This document shows, in pieces, positions 1 through 8,302 of a stretch of DNA of 64,000 nt. The stretch spans positions 3,224,001-3,288,000 of the forward strand of contig NZ_CP013940.1 in assembly GCF_001277215.2 (NCBI RefSeq), given 5' to 3'. Source of the stretch: Cronobacter malonaticus LMG 23826. GTDB lineage: Bacteria > Pseudomonadota > Gammaproteobacteria > Enterobacterales > Enterobacteriaceae. The notes below the pieces were generated by a model. The model made no database searches and was not told where the DNA came from. It worked only from the letters and a program-made list of their open reading frames with translations. Every line of letters starts with the position of its first letter. The first letter of the stretch is position 1. The position numbers were made by a program, and so were the translations under genes.

Positions 1-1
1 G

Positions 2-472
2 CTCGATAAAGTCTTTGAAGAAAAAAGCAGCGGCAAAAACACCGACCGAGCACAATTTGCCGCAATGATGGACTATTTGCGGGAGGGCGATGTGTTGCAC
101 GTTCATAGCATTGACCGCCTTTGCCGTAATACTGCTGACCTACTGGCAACCGTCGAAAAGCTGGCACAGCGCGGCGTTGTGGTGCAGTTTCATAAAGAGG
201 GTTTTAAAACTGGCGACAATAACCCTGTAGGCAACATGATGTTAACCGTATTGGCTGCCGTGGCACAGATGGAACGCGAAACGATGCTACAGCGCCAGAA
301 AGAGGGCTATGAAGCAGCAAAAGCAGCAGGGCGTATTGCCGGACGAGGTAAAAGTGCCACAATCGATCGGGAAGCGGTCAAGGCTGATTTAACCTCTGGT
401 CTATCCATCCGCAAGGCCGCCGAGAAACACGGGATAAGCACAAAAACGGTCATGACCATCAAGTCAGAATAA
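2..472 (+). CDS. Serine recombinase (resolvase/invertase family), 5' end outside window
   Basis: The frame is open from the first bases of the window, so the start and the catalytic serine lie upstream. The visible part has the second half of the resolvase catalytic domain (IDRLCRN, then a stretch ending in AQMERETMLQRQKEG, the helix that carries conserved Glu/Arg in Pin and Tn3 resolvases). A C-terminal helix-turn-helix segment (SIRKAAEKHGISTKTV) follows for site binding. This family cuts and rejoins DNA at short sites, for resolution, inversion or integration. An ATG at 65 is internal to the conserved domain and is unlikely to be the true start. It is followed by a strong terminator. Whether it serves the downstream replication gene or a separate element is not known. 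Confidence 0.85.
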   Translation, partial: LDKVFEEKSSGKNTDRAQFAAMMDYLREGDVLHVHSIDRLCRNTADLLATVEKLAQRGVVVQFHKEGFKTGDNNPVGNMMLTVLAAVAQMERETMLQRQKEGYEAAKAAGRIAGRGKSATIDREAVKADLTSGLSIRKAAEKHGISTKTVMTIKSE

Positions 473-491
473 AGGCCACCACGCCTCACAG

Positions 492-523
492 AACGCCACC
501 ATATTGCTATGGTGGCGTTTTTG
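492..523 (+). terminator. Rho-independent terminator after serine recombinase
   Basis: A near-perfect hairpin (AACGCCACCAT / ATGGTGGCGTT) followed by a run of T starts 20 bases after the recombinase stop codon. Confidence 0.85.
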
Positions 524-615
524 CATCCTGATTATATAACGCACCACCGATATAGTCAGAACGCTCCATGGCAGCAAAACCATGCAAGTTTCAACATTCC
601 ACTCGAGCTAAAACT

Positions 616-631
616 TATATTAGTGAATATA
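616..631. promoter_or_regulatory. Inverted repeat upstream of the RHH gene, candidate operator
   Basis: TATATT-AGTG-AATATA is a perfect 6-base inverted repeat ending six bases before the likely -35 of the next gene. Ribbon-helix-helix proteins commonly bind such short AT-rich repeats and repress their own promoter, so this is a reasonable autoregulatory operator. This is inference from position and symmetry only. Confidence 0.4.
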
Positions 632-636
632 TACAT

Positions 637-664
637 TTGCTTTTATATGTTACAGGTATATAGT
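637..664 (+). promoter_or_regulatory. Sigma-70 type promoter for the RHH-rep gene cluster
   Basis: TTGCTT at 637-642 and TATAGT at 659-664 are separated by 16 bases, in an AT-rich stretch 29 bases upstream of the ATG at 693. Confidence 0.5.
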
Positions 665-692
665 TTCATGAGTTATTATTTCGAGGTGAAAC

Positions 693-1175
693 ATGAAAAA
701 GATCTTAAAAACGCGCAATGCAGAGCTTGCCGGGATTGGGCGCACATCATTCCGGTTAGAAGACACCACATGGACAGCGCTCGATATGCTGGCGGCAAAG
801 CGCGGGATTCGTTGGCAGGATTGGGCGAGTGAAGTGTTGGCGACACAGCCTGATGCGCCAAACAGGACAGCTCTGATACGTGCAGCACTGGCTGATGAGT
901 TAATGGCTGAGCGAATTGTTCCCCTCACGGAAGCTGGATCAGTCGAAGCAGGCGCCCATCATGAGATTATCGGCAACGGCTACTGGCGGATTAATGACGA
1001 GCAACTCCAGAGCGAGCTAGACGGCGCAACCATCGTCACCCGTGATAACTCATTTGCGGCGTTTACCTTACTGACTGGTTACAGAGACAAAAGCTACGGC
1101 GGATCACCATTCGTGATCATCCAGAACGAGCTACGCGGTCAGCTACATCTCATGATCGCTCCAGACGTTGATTAA
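693..1175 (+). CDS. Ribbon-helix-helix domain protein, putative regulator
   Basis: A 160-residue protein. Residues about 18-50 (TSFRLEDTTWTALDMLAAKRG, then WQDWASEVLA) match the ribbon-helix-helix pattern: a short beta strand with alternating side chains, then two helices. The rest of the protein is not recognised. Such proteins act as small DNA-binding repressors of plasmids and phages. The ATG at 693 has a ribosome site (GAGGTGAA) eight bases upstream and is preceded by a promoter and an inverted repeat that could be its own operator. Its stop codon lies just before the ribosome site of the next gene, so the genes are probably co-transcribed. Function is inferred from the fold only. Confidence 0.7.
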   Translation: MKKILKTRNAELAGIGRTSFRLEDTTWTALDMLAAKRGIRWQDWASEVLATQPDAPNRTALIRAALADELMAERIVPLTEAGSVEAGAHHEIIGNGYWRINDEQLQSELDGATIVTRDNSFAAFTLLTGYRDKSYGGSPFVIIQNELRGQLHLMIAPDVD

Positions 1176-1185
1176 GGAGGAAACA

Positions 1186-1515
1186 ATGAAAGTTAAAACA
1201 CTTCCAGCAAGTGAGACGGCTTACTTTTTGAGAGCCAAGCTGGGCAACGTCAGGGCATGGGATGATTTATTAGCGGATATGCGGCGCGGAAGGGCTAGCT
1301 ATCACGGTGAGTTCTTATTTCCTGTCGGAAGGTATTCCGCCACTCGCCCCCCTCGCCCGGTTTATCTATTTAGTGAAGTATGTGAGTTCGTCGAAAAAGT
1401 CTCACGCCTTTGCCCTCCCCCCGCCAAGCCGCACATGCTGTCTATTCTTGAGGTTGACATTGACCTCACCGATAAGCGGCATTGGAGCGTTCGCCCTCCA
1501 ATAGCGACAAGCTGA
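1186..1515 (+). CDS. Hypothetical protein of the replication cluster
   Basis: A protein of 109 residues from ATG 1186, which is preceded by a near-consensus ribosome site AAGGAGG five bases upstream. A TTG at 1168 in the same frame would sit before that site and is unlikely. I do not recognise the family. There is no signal peptide or membrane segment, and the C-terminal half is rich in proline and basic residues. It ends ten bases before the replication-like gene and starts ten bases after the ribbon-helix-helix gene, so it is part of one small operon. By position it could be an accessory DNA-binding or replication factor. Confidence 0.6.
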   Translation: MKVKTLPASETAYFLRAKLGNVRAWDDLLADMRRGRASYHGEFLFPVGRYSATRPPRPVYLFSEVCEFVEKVSRLCPPPAKPHMLSILEVDIDLTDKRHWSVRPPIATS

Positions 1516-1525
1516 AAGGCTGGCA

Positions 1526-2452
1526 ATGAACAACTATCAACAAACAGCGGATTCAGCCTTGAAGCAATTCAGGGCTACCGCCGTCATCGACTGGCTCGAC
1601 GTTGAGATTCGCACAGAACGCCCAACACAACACCAACACATCCGCAGAGCGCTGAGAGAGATAACGAGCGTTAATCGCTGGTGGGTTGAGGCAATCGACA
1701 TGCAGCCCGGTGATGTTACTGACACATTCCGCATTCGCTTTCATGACGAGTTGGCGAACAACTATCAGCAGCTCCGTGCTGCGCTCCATGCGTTAGCCAG
1801 ACGGTTCACGTTTGCAACCGAACCGACTATTGCCGGGATAGAGATCAGTTGTGACTTCTGGCACAAACAACAGTCAGTTGAAGCAACACGCGCCCTCACA
1901 TACCGGATGCAAACAAGCCTGTTCGCCCCGGGCACCAATCATCGCCAATACAACGGCGACAACAGCAGTAACCAATTTCTTGATAAGCCCGGCAATCGTA
2001 TAAACCCGGCTTATAACATGCGGATTGGCAACGAAGATGATGCCATTTCATGGCAGTGCTATCACAAACGCACCGACAAGAAGCAGCCGCTGCCGCTTCG
2101 CCAGCAACGTGCTCGCATAGAGGTGACATTGCAGGGTGACGCGCTACAGCAACACGGCTTCGGTCTTCTCTCCGGGCTGCAACACTTCCCGTTTGAAACG
2201 CTCGCCAGCCTGTTCACGTTCCGCCGTCCGATAGCTACGGCACAGATGGCAGAGGGAGATCTGTTCCGACTCATTTCAATCAACTGGATACGCTCATACA
2301 GAGATGCAACGGCGGAACGCGGCATTCACTCGTTCAGCACTGTAGGGCAACGCGACAAGAGAGGCAGAACACGGACAGAGAGTAGTCACCTGACAGCAGA
2401 CAAAGAACTGAGTAACAGGGTTAGAGCAGCGTTGCGAAACCTACACCCGTGA
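1526..2452 (+). CDS. Putative replication initiation protein (plasmid/phage type)
   Basis: A 308-residue protein from ATG 1526 with a GAAAGG ribosome site. The overall pattern (N-terminal VIDWLDVEI strand, conserved histidines, C-terminal FTFRRPIA and basic tail) resembles replication initiators of small phages and plasmids such as the RstA type, but I cannot assign a family with certainty. These proteins start rolling-circle or theta replication of an excised element. It follows a regulator and a small protein, a typical order in small mobile replicons. After the TGA stop the same frame stays open for 27 further codons to 2533, which may mean the stop is recent or the tail is chance. Confidence 0.55.
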   Translation: MNNYQQTADSALKQFRATAVIDWLDVEIRTERPTQHQHIRRALREITSVNRWWVEAIDMQPGDVTDTFRIRFHDELANNYQQLRAALHALARRFTFATEPTIAGIEISCDFWHKQQSVEATRALTYRMQTSLFAPGTNHRQYNGDNSSNQFLDKPGNRINPAYNMRIGNEDDAISWQCYHKRTDKKQPLPLRQQRARIEVTLQGDALQQHGFGLLSGLQHFPFETLASLFTFRRPIATAQMAEGDLFRLISINWIRSYRDATAERGIHSFSTVGQRDKRGRTRTESSHLTADKELSNRVRAALRNLHP

Positions 2453-2976
2453 ATATCCATTCCAAAAAAGTGTGCGGACTTTGGAGCAGTGATCCGCTTG
2501 CTGGCTGGGCTGACGCGCAGTGACCTAATAACTTAAATACTTACACCCTCTAACCAACTACGTTTACACACAACAACAGGTAACAGGGAAAACCGGAAGT
2601 GAGAAGCGGAGCGGCGAACTTCACCAACAAGCTGTCAGGAACATGACCGCTGAAAAGTAAGTAGTCTTAGGTTTTAACAGTTCCCTTTCAGGGAGAGCGT
2701 TTAAAAACTTCGGTGTTCGAAAAACAAAACCTTATACTTGGATTACTGGCAATTATTCTCAGCCAGACTCACCACTATAGCACCACGGCTTTTTTACCGT
2801 GAAATATGCCATCCTGATAAAAAAACTCGCCAGGGAGCCTTACAACGCGTTTGAACCGCATATTGCGGCTTCTGCTTACGAATAGCTGTCTGATTAGTAG
2901 TAGATTTATGGCCCAGTCCGGTTTGCTTTATATTGCTATCAACAAGGGAGCCGCCCGGACGACACGGAGATAACGC
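2453..2976. other. 524-base noncoding stretch after the replication gene
   Basis: No gene with a convincing start and composition is present. The first 81 bases continue the replication-gene frame past its stop. Short inverted repeats are visible (GCGGA/TCCGC at 2474-2497, CCCT/AGGG near 2685 and CACGG/CCGTG near 2784-2802). A replication origin for the upstream gene could lie here, but nothing in the sequence proves it. Confidence 0.4.
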
Positions 2977-3309
2977 TTGAGAACCGTCGAAATACTGCAA
3001 TACACCTTACGCAAAGGCAGCGGTGCCGCTTTTCACACCATCATGCAGAAAATCAGTGTTCCCCTACACCAAAGCCACAGGATCGATGTCGTGTCGTTTG
3101 GTAACTCGTTACATGACCCAGATTGTTACTACCTGATCCGCGCCTTTGACAGTGCTGAAAGCATGGCTACGGTTCTTGATGCTTTTTACGCTAGCGATGA
3201 CTGGCGCAGCGGCCCACGCGAAGACATCGTTGGCAGCATCGAAACCAGTGTTAAGACAGTGATTAGCCTACCATCGGAAAGCGTGGAAGGGCTACGGGTG
3301 CAATCGTAG
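2977..3309 (+). CDS. NIPSNAP-family protein
   Basis: About 110 residues, starting with TTG at 2977 behind an ACGGAGA ribosome site. The product opens with RTVEILQYTLRKGSG and continues through a core with DPDCYYLIRAFDS and a C-terminal SIETSVKTVISL. This pattern matches the NIPSNAP group of dimeric alpha-beta barrel proteins, small cytoplasmic proteins of poorly known function related to antibiotic-biosynthesis monooxygenases. Length is normal for the family, so it seems complete despite the TTG start. It has no clear link to the replication or integration genes beside it and is best seen as cargo of the element. Confidence 0.6.
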   Translation: MRTVEILQYTLRKGSGAAFHTIMQKISVPLHQSHRIDVVSFGNSLHDPDCYYLIRAFDSAESMATVLDAFYASDDWRSGPREDIVGSIETSVKTVISLPSESVEGLRVQS

Positions 3310-3375
3310 GTTAACGGGCTTCACCTGACGCGTTTTGAGCGCCACCAAATTTCGCACCATAAATACACCAGCCTT

Positions 3376-3410
3376 AATAAAAAACGCGCCAGAATCGTTC
3401 TGAGCGCGTT
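3376..3410 (-). terminator. Terminator of the integrase gene
   Basis: Read on the minus strand: stem AACGCGC / GCGCGTT with an inner pairing of AGAACGATTCT, followed by a T run, 22 bases after the integrase stop codon. Confidence 0.85.
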
Positions 3411-3431
3411 AGAGTAAGAGAAAAAGTCAGA

Positions 3432-5372
3432 CTATTGCGGTTCTTTCCGCGATTTATTGCTCTGCTTAATCCGTAGCGCATCAGCTACCGCATCTACACC
3501 ATCTTCGCAAACAAACGGAGCAACTTCCGGTAGCCCTAACGTAACGCTCTCAAGCACAGCATAGAGGGCTGCTGGTGGATGATCTTTGCTATAACGATTC
3601 TCTGTTTCGCCAGAGCCACGGATATGTCCAACAAACTGAGCACGAGTCTCGCTGTCGATTCCTGCTTGTTTGAGCCTTGTAGAAAACGTGTGACGGAATG
3701 AATGGAACGATTTCTTACTGTCTTTTTCAAAGCCTAATCGCTCTTTCAGCAACGAGCGGTTAAACCAGTCCGAAGCCTTATCGCCATATCCTTTTACAGA
3801 GTGGTAAGGAAGCTCAGGAAATAAACGCGCATGACCTGCTTTCTTCAATGCTACGCAATAGCGGATTAATCCAAGTTTTATCAATGTCGGATGCAACGGT
3901 ATTTTTCTTCGTGAATTAATCGTTTTCAGTGACTGATCGGCCCGTTCGTTGCTGATTTCAAAGAAATAAAACCCGGTAGCATCCTGCTTAATATCATCTA
4001 GATAAAGTTGGCATAACTCATTAATCCTTGCTCCGGTAAAGAATCCGATGAGTGGCAACCAGTAATGAAATGCACGGTAATGATGGAAGCGTCCCTCGCT
4101 ATTTCTATCCACAGTTCCACGTTTAAACCAAGGGCGGTTAAAAATAGCGTGCAAATCCTCATCAGTGAAATCAGCTTTGAAGTCCTGATCCATCTTTTCA
4201 TTTACTACAGGAGCGAAGAATTGATTCGCTGGGGACTTAATAAAAATACCTTCTCCATCAGCCCACCTGAAAGCTTCGAAGATAACCCGCATATATTTAC
4301 GAACGGTGTTATCGCTCATTAGAGAGTCGCCATTCTCTTTTGCTTTAACCGCTAGCTCATGAATATCATTGATTTTGTATCGGATTTTAGCTAAATCACG
4401 CCGTGCAGGTATCGACCTTAGTAAGCTCTCATACTCACGGAGATAGTCACGATCTACTTTTATAAGCTTTGGATCACCCATGACTTCAACCAGTAGGCTA
4501 AAACCTTCCCGAACTCGATTCTCTGCCTTTTCCGTGAATTTTCCCCCGCGCTTGTAGCGAATATATTTTTCACATAGCTCGCTCATTTTCACCGAGTAGT
4601 ATTTACGATTTACATACTCATTCTCCGGCAATGATGGGGACAATATTGCAGTGGATATTGCTTTTGGCTTCTCAGGAGTCACTGGAGATAGTGAGGGGCT
4701 ATATGACAGCCAAAATAATCGTAAGCGCTCGGCTTGCACACGATGAATCATTAATGAAGTAGGCGTGATTTCGACACCGGGAAGGTCAACGAACCAAGCG
4801 GCTTTGGATGAAGCCTCTGAGGATTTAAATGCGGTTTCTGCGTCTAGCGGCTCGCCAGCGATAATCTGACGTAATATACGTGAAGTAACCAAAGGCTGGA
4901 TATAACCGTTAAGAGAACCTCTGATCCCGATGTTAATGGCACTATCGATGATAAATCCAGAAGCCTCAGGATCATCTTTATCAACGAGTGAAAGATCTTC
5001 TACATAGTAGCCAGGACGCCCATCAGCAAGCCAAAAAAGTGGGATATTCGTATCAAGTAGTCGCTGCGCCACTTGTTGCAGGGAAGCGCTCGTTAAACTG
5101 CAAAATTCAGCGAGGCTGATCATTCCTTCTCCAGCCAAAGCAGGCGCACTGCTTACCAACTTTTCTCTATCCAATTTTTGATACTCACCCAGACATCGCT
5201 GCCAGACAGCCAATAGGACTACGGCAATCGCTCTCGCTTTTCTGATGTCGTTTGTTTCTGTTGAAGCGTGAATCTCACGCTGTCCCGTGTAGAGACGGTA
5301 TCGGGCGGGAACTGCAATACGGACAACATAAATACCGCTGCTACGGCGATACAGATTATCACGTTGAGCCAT
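3432..5372 (-). CDS. Tyrosine recombinase (site-specific integrase)
   Basis: A large integrase of about 646 residues that would insert or excise the element at tRNA-Thr. The N-terminus (AQRDNLYRRSSGIYVVRI) looks like the DUF6538 domain of long integrases. The C-terminal catalytic domain carries the expected residues, numbered from ATG 5372: Arg449 (GARINELCQ), His557-Arg560 (HSFRHTF), His583 (GHIRG) and the nucleophile Tyr594 (ENRYSKDH). The frame extends to a GTG at 5414, but that codon has no properly spaced ribosome site, while the ATG at 5372 has AGAGG upstream; the longer form remains possible. The gene reads away from the tRNA and has its own terminator. No catalytic residue is missing, so it is probably active. 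Confidence 0.92.
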   Translation of the reverse strand: MAQRDNLYRRSSGIYVVRIAVPARYRLYTGQREIHASTETNDIRKARAIAVVLLAVWQRCLGEYQKLDREKLVSSAPALAGEGMISLAEFCSLTSASLQQVAQRLLDTNIPLFWLADGRPGYYVEDLSLVDKDDPEASGFIIDSAINIGIRGSLNGYIQPLVTSRILRQIIAGEPLDAETAFKSSEASSKAAWFVDLPGVEITPTSLMIHRVQAERLRLFWLSYSPSLSPVTPEKPKAISTAILSPSLPENEYVNRKYYSVKMSELCEKYIRYKRGGKFTEKAENRVREGFSLLVEVMGDPKLIKVDRDYLREYESLLRSIPARRDLAKIRYKINDIHELAVKAKENGDSLMSDNTVRKYMRVIFEAFRWADGEGIFIKSPANQFFAPVVNEKMDQDFKADFTDEDLHAIFNRPWFKRGTVDRNSEGRFHHYRAFHYWLPLIGFFTGARINELCQLYLDDIKQDATGFYFFEISNERADQSLKTINSRRKIPLHPTLIKLGLIRYCVALKKAGHARLFPELPYHSVKGYGDKASDWFNRSLLKERLGFEKDSKKSFHSFRHTFSTRLKQAGIDSETRAQFVGHIRGSGETENRYSKDHPPAALYAVLESVTLGLPEVAPFVCEDGVDAVADALRIKQSNKSRKEPQ

Positions 5373-5459
5373 CGGCTGTATGACCTCTATGTAGTAGAGG
5401 CTACGCGATTTCACTCTTAATAAATTTAATGTTAATTAAATCAATGATATAGAAGTGAC

Positions 5460-5535
5460 TGGTGCCGATAATAGGAGTCGAACCTACGACCTTCGCATTA
5501 CGAATGCGCTGCTCTACCAACTGAGCTATATCGGC
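5460..5535 (-). tRNA. thrW: tRNA-Thr (anticodon CGU), integration site
   Basis: A 76-base cloverleaf with encoded CCA. The acceptor stem GCCGATA pairs with TATCGGC, the T-arm is GTTCGACTCC, and the anticodon loop holds CGT, reading ACG threonine codons. It lies downstream of proA as thrW does in E. coli, and its 3' end is the border of the integrated element, so the tRNA gene stays intact. Confidence 0.97.
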
Positions 5536-5583
5536 CCTGAGGAAGGGTGTGCGTGAGCACGGGGTAAGAGGTTATGAAAAAGT

Positions 5584-5634
5584 GGGTGATGCGTCAATGC
5601 CCTTGCGATTCAAGCGGCGATTTTTGCATCACCC
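5584..5634. repeat. Inverted repeat between thrW and proA
   Basis: GGGTGATGC at 5584-5592 and GCATCACCC at 5626-5634 are perfectly complementary, with a 33-base loop. The position just after the proA stop suggests an end-of-operon structure, but the T run is weak for a standard terminator. Confidence 0.5.
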
Positions 5635-5643
5635 GGCCCTCCG

Positions 5644-6897
5644 TTAAGCACGAATCGTATCGTCGCCGTAGCCGATCCACTTGTAGGTGGTCAGCGCTTC
5701 GAGGCCCATCGGGCCGCGGGCGTGAAGCTTCTGCGTGCTGACGGCCACTTCGGCGCCAAGACCAAACTGCCCGCCGTCGGTAAAGCGCGTCGAGGCGTTC
5801 ACGTACACCGCCGACGAATCCACTTCATTCACGAAACGGTCGGCGTGGCGCAGCGTGCGGGTGAGAATAGCGTCCGAATGCTGGGTGCCGTGCTCGCGAA
5901 TATGCGCGATGGCCTCGTCGATGCCCGCCACCAGCTTTACGTTAAGATCGAGTGACAGCCATTCGTCGTCGAACGCTTCCGGCTTCACCGCCACAGCGGC
6001 CGCCGGGCCGCCGGAAAGCAGCGCCAGCGCGCGCTCATCGGCATGCAGCGTCACGCCGCGTTCGTGCATCGCGCGGCTCAGTTCCGGCAGGAAACGTTCT
6101 GCAATGGCCTCATGCACCAGCAGCGTCTCCACCGTGTTACAGGTGCTCGGGCGCTGGGTTTTGGCATTGGTGATGATCTTGAGCGCAGGCGCGAATTCCG
6201 CCGTTTCATCAACGAAAATATGGCACACGCCGATGCCGCCGGTGATAACCGGAATGGACGACTGCTCGCGGCAGAGCTTATGCAGCCCTGCCCCGCCGCG
6301 CGGGATCAGCATGTCGATGTATTTGTCCATGCGCAGCATTTCACTGACCAGCGCGCGGTCCGGGCTTTCGATGGCCTGAACGGCCGCGGCAGGCAGGCCG
6401 CACTCTTCCAGCGCTTTCTGAATCACTTTGACGGTCGCCGCGTTGGTGCGCCAGGTCTCTTTGCCGCCTCTGAGAATCGCCGCGTTGCCGGTTTTCAGGC
6501 ACAGCGAGGCGACATCCACCGTCACGTTCGGGCGCGCTTCATAAATCACGCCGACCACGCCGAGCGGCACGCGGCGACGCTCGATGCGCAGACCGCTCTC
6601 CAGCAGGCCGCCGTCAATCACCTGCCCTACCGGATCGGCCAGATGACACACCTGGCGCACGTCGTTCGCAATGGCGTGTAAACGCGGCGGGTTGAGCGCC
6701 AGGCGATCCAGCAGCGCCTCGCTCAGCCCGCTGCGGCGCGCCTCCAGCAGATCCTGCTCGTTGGCGAGTAAAATCTCTTCGGCGTTCGCTTCTAAATAGT
6801 CGGCGATTTTCTCCAGCACGCGGTTTTTCTCGCGCGAGGAGAGCAGCGCCATCTGATATGAGGCGGCTTTGGCCGCCTGGCCCATCTGCTCCAGCAT
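5644..6897 (-). CDS. proA: Gamma-glutamyl phosphate reductase
   Basis: The second enzyme of proline synthesis: it reduces gamma-glutamyl phosphate to glutamate semialdehyde with NADPH in the cytoplasm. The protein has 417 residues, the E. coli ProA length, and an aldehyde-dehydrogenase-type fold. The catalytic cysteine is Cys253 in [11 protein letters not shown], and the NADPH region [15 protein letters not shown] lies near residues 112-127. It follows proB by 10 bases and is co-transcribed with it, which suits handover of an unstable intermediate between the two enzymes. Only thrW and the inverted repeat lie downstream. Nothing unusual was seen. Confidence 0.98.
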   Translation of the reverse strand: MLEQMGQAAKAASYQMALLSSREKNRVLEKIADYLEANAEEILLANEQDLLEARRSGLSEALLDRLALNPPRLHAIANDVRQVCHLADPVGQVIDGGLLESGLRIERRRVPLGVVGVIYEARPNVTVDVASLCLKTGNAAILRGGKETWRTNAATVKVIQKALEECGLPAAAVQAIESPDRALVSEMLRMDKYIDMLIPRGGAGLHKLCREQSSIPVITGGIGVCHIFVDETAEFAPALKIITNAKTQRPSTCNTVETLLVHEAIAERFLPELSRAMHERGVTLHADERALALLSGGPAAAVAVKPEAFDDEWLSLDLNVKLVAGIDEAIAHIREHGTQHSDAILTRTLRHADRFVNEVDSSAVYVNASTRFTDGGQFGLGAEVAVSTQKLHARGPMGLEALTTYKWIGYGDDTIRA

Positions 6898-6907
6898 GGC
6901 AGGCTCC

Positions 6908-8011
6908 TTATTGGGTGATCATGTCGTCGCGGTGAACCGCTACCGGGCCATATTCATAGCCGAGAATGGCGTCAATCTGCTGCGAGTGGTGTCCGGCGAT
7001 GCGGCGCAGCGCGTCGCTGTTATAGCGGGAGACGCCGTGGGCGATGTCGCGCCCTTCCAGATTACGGATGCGAATCACTTCGCCGCGCGAGAAGTTGCCG
7101 GTCACGCTTTTAATGCCTTTTGGCAGCAGCGAACTGCCGCGCTCCAGAATGGCCGACTGCGCGCCCTCGTCGACGGTGATTTCGCCTGCGGGCGGCGCGC
7201 CGAAGATCCAGCGCTTGCGGTTCTCCAGCGGCGTCTGCTGCGGGTGGAAGCGCGTGCCGACCGGCAGCCCTTCGATAACATCGTTAATCACGCCCGGCTT
7301 GCTGCCCGCCGCGATCACGGTTTCGATGCCCGCGCGGCCCGCGACGTCCGCGGCCTGAAGCTTGGTGCCCATGCCGCCGGTGCCAAGCCCGGAGACGCTG
7401 TCGCCCGCAATCGCGCGCAGCGTATCGTCAATGCCGTAAACATCCTGAATCAGCTCGGCCTGCGGGTTATTGCGCGGGTCGGCGGTGAAGAGGCCCTGCT
7501 GATCGGTCAGCAGCAGCAGTTTATCGGCGCCCGCCAGAATCGCCGCCAGCGCCGAGAGGTTATCGTTATCGCCGACTTTGATTTCCGCCGTGGCGACCGC
7601 GTCGTTTTCGTTAATCACCGGCACGATGCGGTTATCCAGCAGCGCGGTGAGGGTGTCGCGCGCGTTCAGGAAGCGCTCGCGATCTTCCATATCCGCGCGG
7701 GTCAGCAGCATCTGCCCCACATGGATGCCGTATATCGAAAAAAGCTGCTCCCAGAGCTGGATCAGGCGGCTCTGCCCGACGGCCGCCAGCAACTGCTTGG
7801 AGGCGATGGTCGCCGGCAGTTCCGGGTAGCCCAGGTGCTCGCGCCCGGCCGCAATCGCCCCGGACGTGACGATGACAATGCGATGCCCGGCGGCGTGTTG
7901 CTGCGCGCACTGGCGCACCAGTTCGACAATATGGGCGCGATTCAGGCGGCGGGAGCCGCCGGTCAGGACGCTGGTCCCCAGTTTCACCACCAGGGTCTGG
8001 CTGTTACTCAT
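6908..8011 (-). CDS. proB: Glutamate 5-kinase
   Basis: The first, feedback-controlled step of proline synthesis: it phosphorylates glutamate with ATP. The protein has 367 residues from ATG 8011 ([18 protein letters not shown]), equal to E. coli ProB. An amino-acid-kinase domain covers about residues 5-260 (substrate loop [10 protein letters not shown]), and a C-terminal PUA domain covers about 280-360. The frame is open for 40 more codons upstream, but that part has no similarity to the family and lies in the promoter region. It is the first gene of proBA, divergent from phoE. Confidence 0.97.
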   Translation of the reverse strand: MSNSQTLVVKLGTSVLTGGSRRLNRAHIVELVRQCAQQHAAGHRIVIVTSGAIAAGREHLGYPELPATIASKQLLAAVGQSRLIQLWEQLFSIYGIHVGQMLLTRADMEDRERFLNARDTLTALLDNRIVPVINENDAVATAEIKVGDNDNLSALAAILAGADKLLLLTDQQGLFTADPRNNPQAELIQDVYGIDDTLRAIAGDSVSGLGTGGMGTKLQAADVAGRAGIETVIAAGSKPGVINDVIEGLPVGTRFHPQQTPLENRKRWIFGAPPAGEITVDEGAQSAILERGSSLLPKGIKSVTGNFSRGEVIRIRNLEGRDIAHGVSRYNSDALRRIAGHHSQQIDAILGYEYGPVAVHRDDMITQ

Positions 8012-8200
8012 GATGTTTTGCCGTATCAACGAAATTGGAAAAATTAAACCCAAAACGACGTTGTAACAGGAGAGCGCGCCCTTGCCAACTCCCGGCCGGA
8101 AAAACCGCACGCCGCGCAGGCGAACCGGCAAGGATAGCGGCGGATTTTGATAGTTTTATTACCGTTTACGAAAAATATATCTTTTTAAAATTTATCTTAC

Positions 8201-8220
8201 TTTGTCATATTTTTTTCATA
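8201..8220 (+). promoter_or_regulatory. Pho-box-like direct repeat upstream of phoE
   Basis: Two TTGTCAT-like halves (8202-8208 and TTTTCAT at 8213-8219) repeat at an 11-base distance in an AT-rich stretch about 80 bases before the phoE start. This is the spacing of PhoB binding sites, and E. coli phoE is a known PhoB target. The second half matches the consensus less well. Confidence 0.55.
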
Positions 8221-8302
8221 TCCGACCGTTAAAACCCATCTTGTTTTTTCACAGGTCTTTGACCCGCGAATTTTAGCGCGTAAATAATGATTGGGATTAA
8301 TG

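Larger units (their letters stand above)
1..5459. mobile_element. Integrated accessory element abutting tRNA-Thr (partial)
   Basis: Seen: a tyrosine integrase points away from and starts about 50-90 bases from the 3' end of tRNA-Thr(CGU). Beyond it lie a serine recombinase remnant, a ribbon-helix-helix protein, an unknown small protein and a replication-like protein. None of these belong to the core gene order that begins with proA. Integrases placed next to a tRNA 3' end are the usual signature of site-specific integration there, and thrW is a known hotspot in E. coli (CP4-6). I found no second copy of the tRNA 3' end inside the window, so the other attachment site probably lies to the left of position 1. 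The element may be composite. Confidence 0.75.

Noticed and set aside
509..832. A 107-codon frame overlapping the RHH gene start
   Set aside because: It overlaps the better-supported gene at 693, runs through the promoter region and has no ribosome site.
1307..1504. A 65-codon frame inside the hypothetical gene at 1186
   Set aside because: It overlaps a frame with a far better ribosome site and operon fit.
1..5400. Search by eye for a second copy of the tRNA-Thr 3' end (attachment site)
   Set aside because: No convincing match to the last 20 bases of thrW was found; the other end of the element probably lies left of the window.
6869..8047. A 392-codon open frame antisense to proB
   Set aside because: proB and proA are certain here; the translation is an Arg/Ala-rich shadow.
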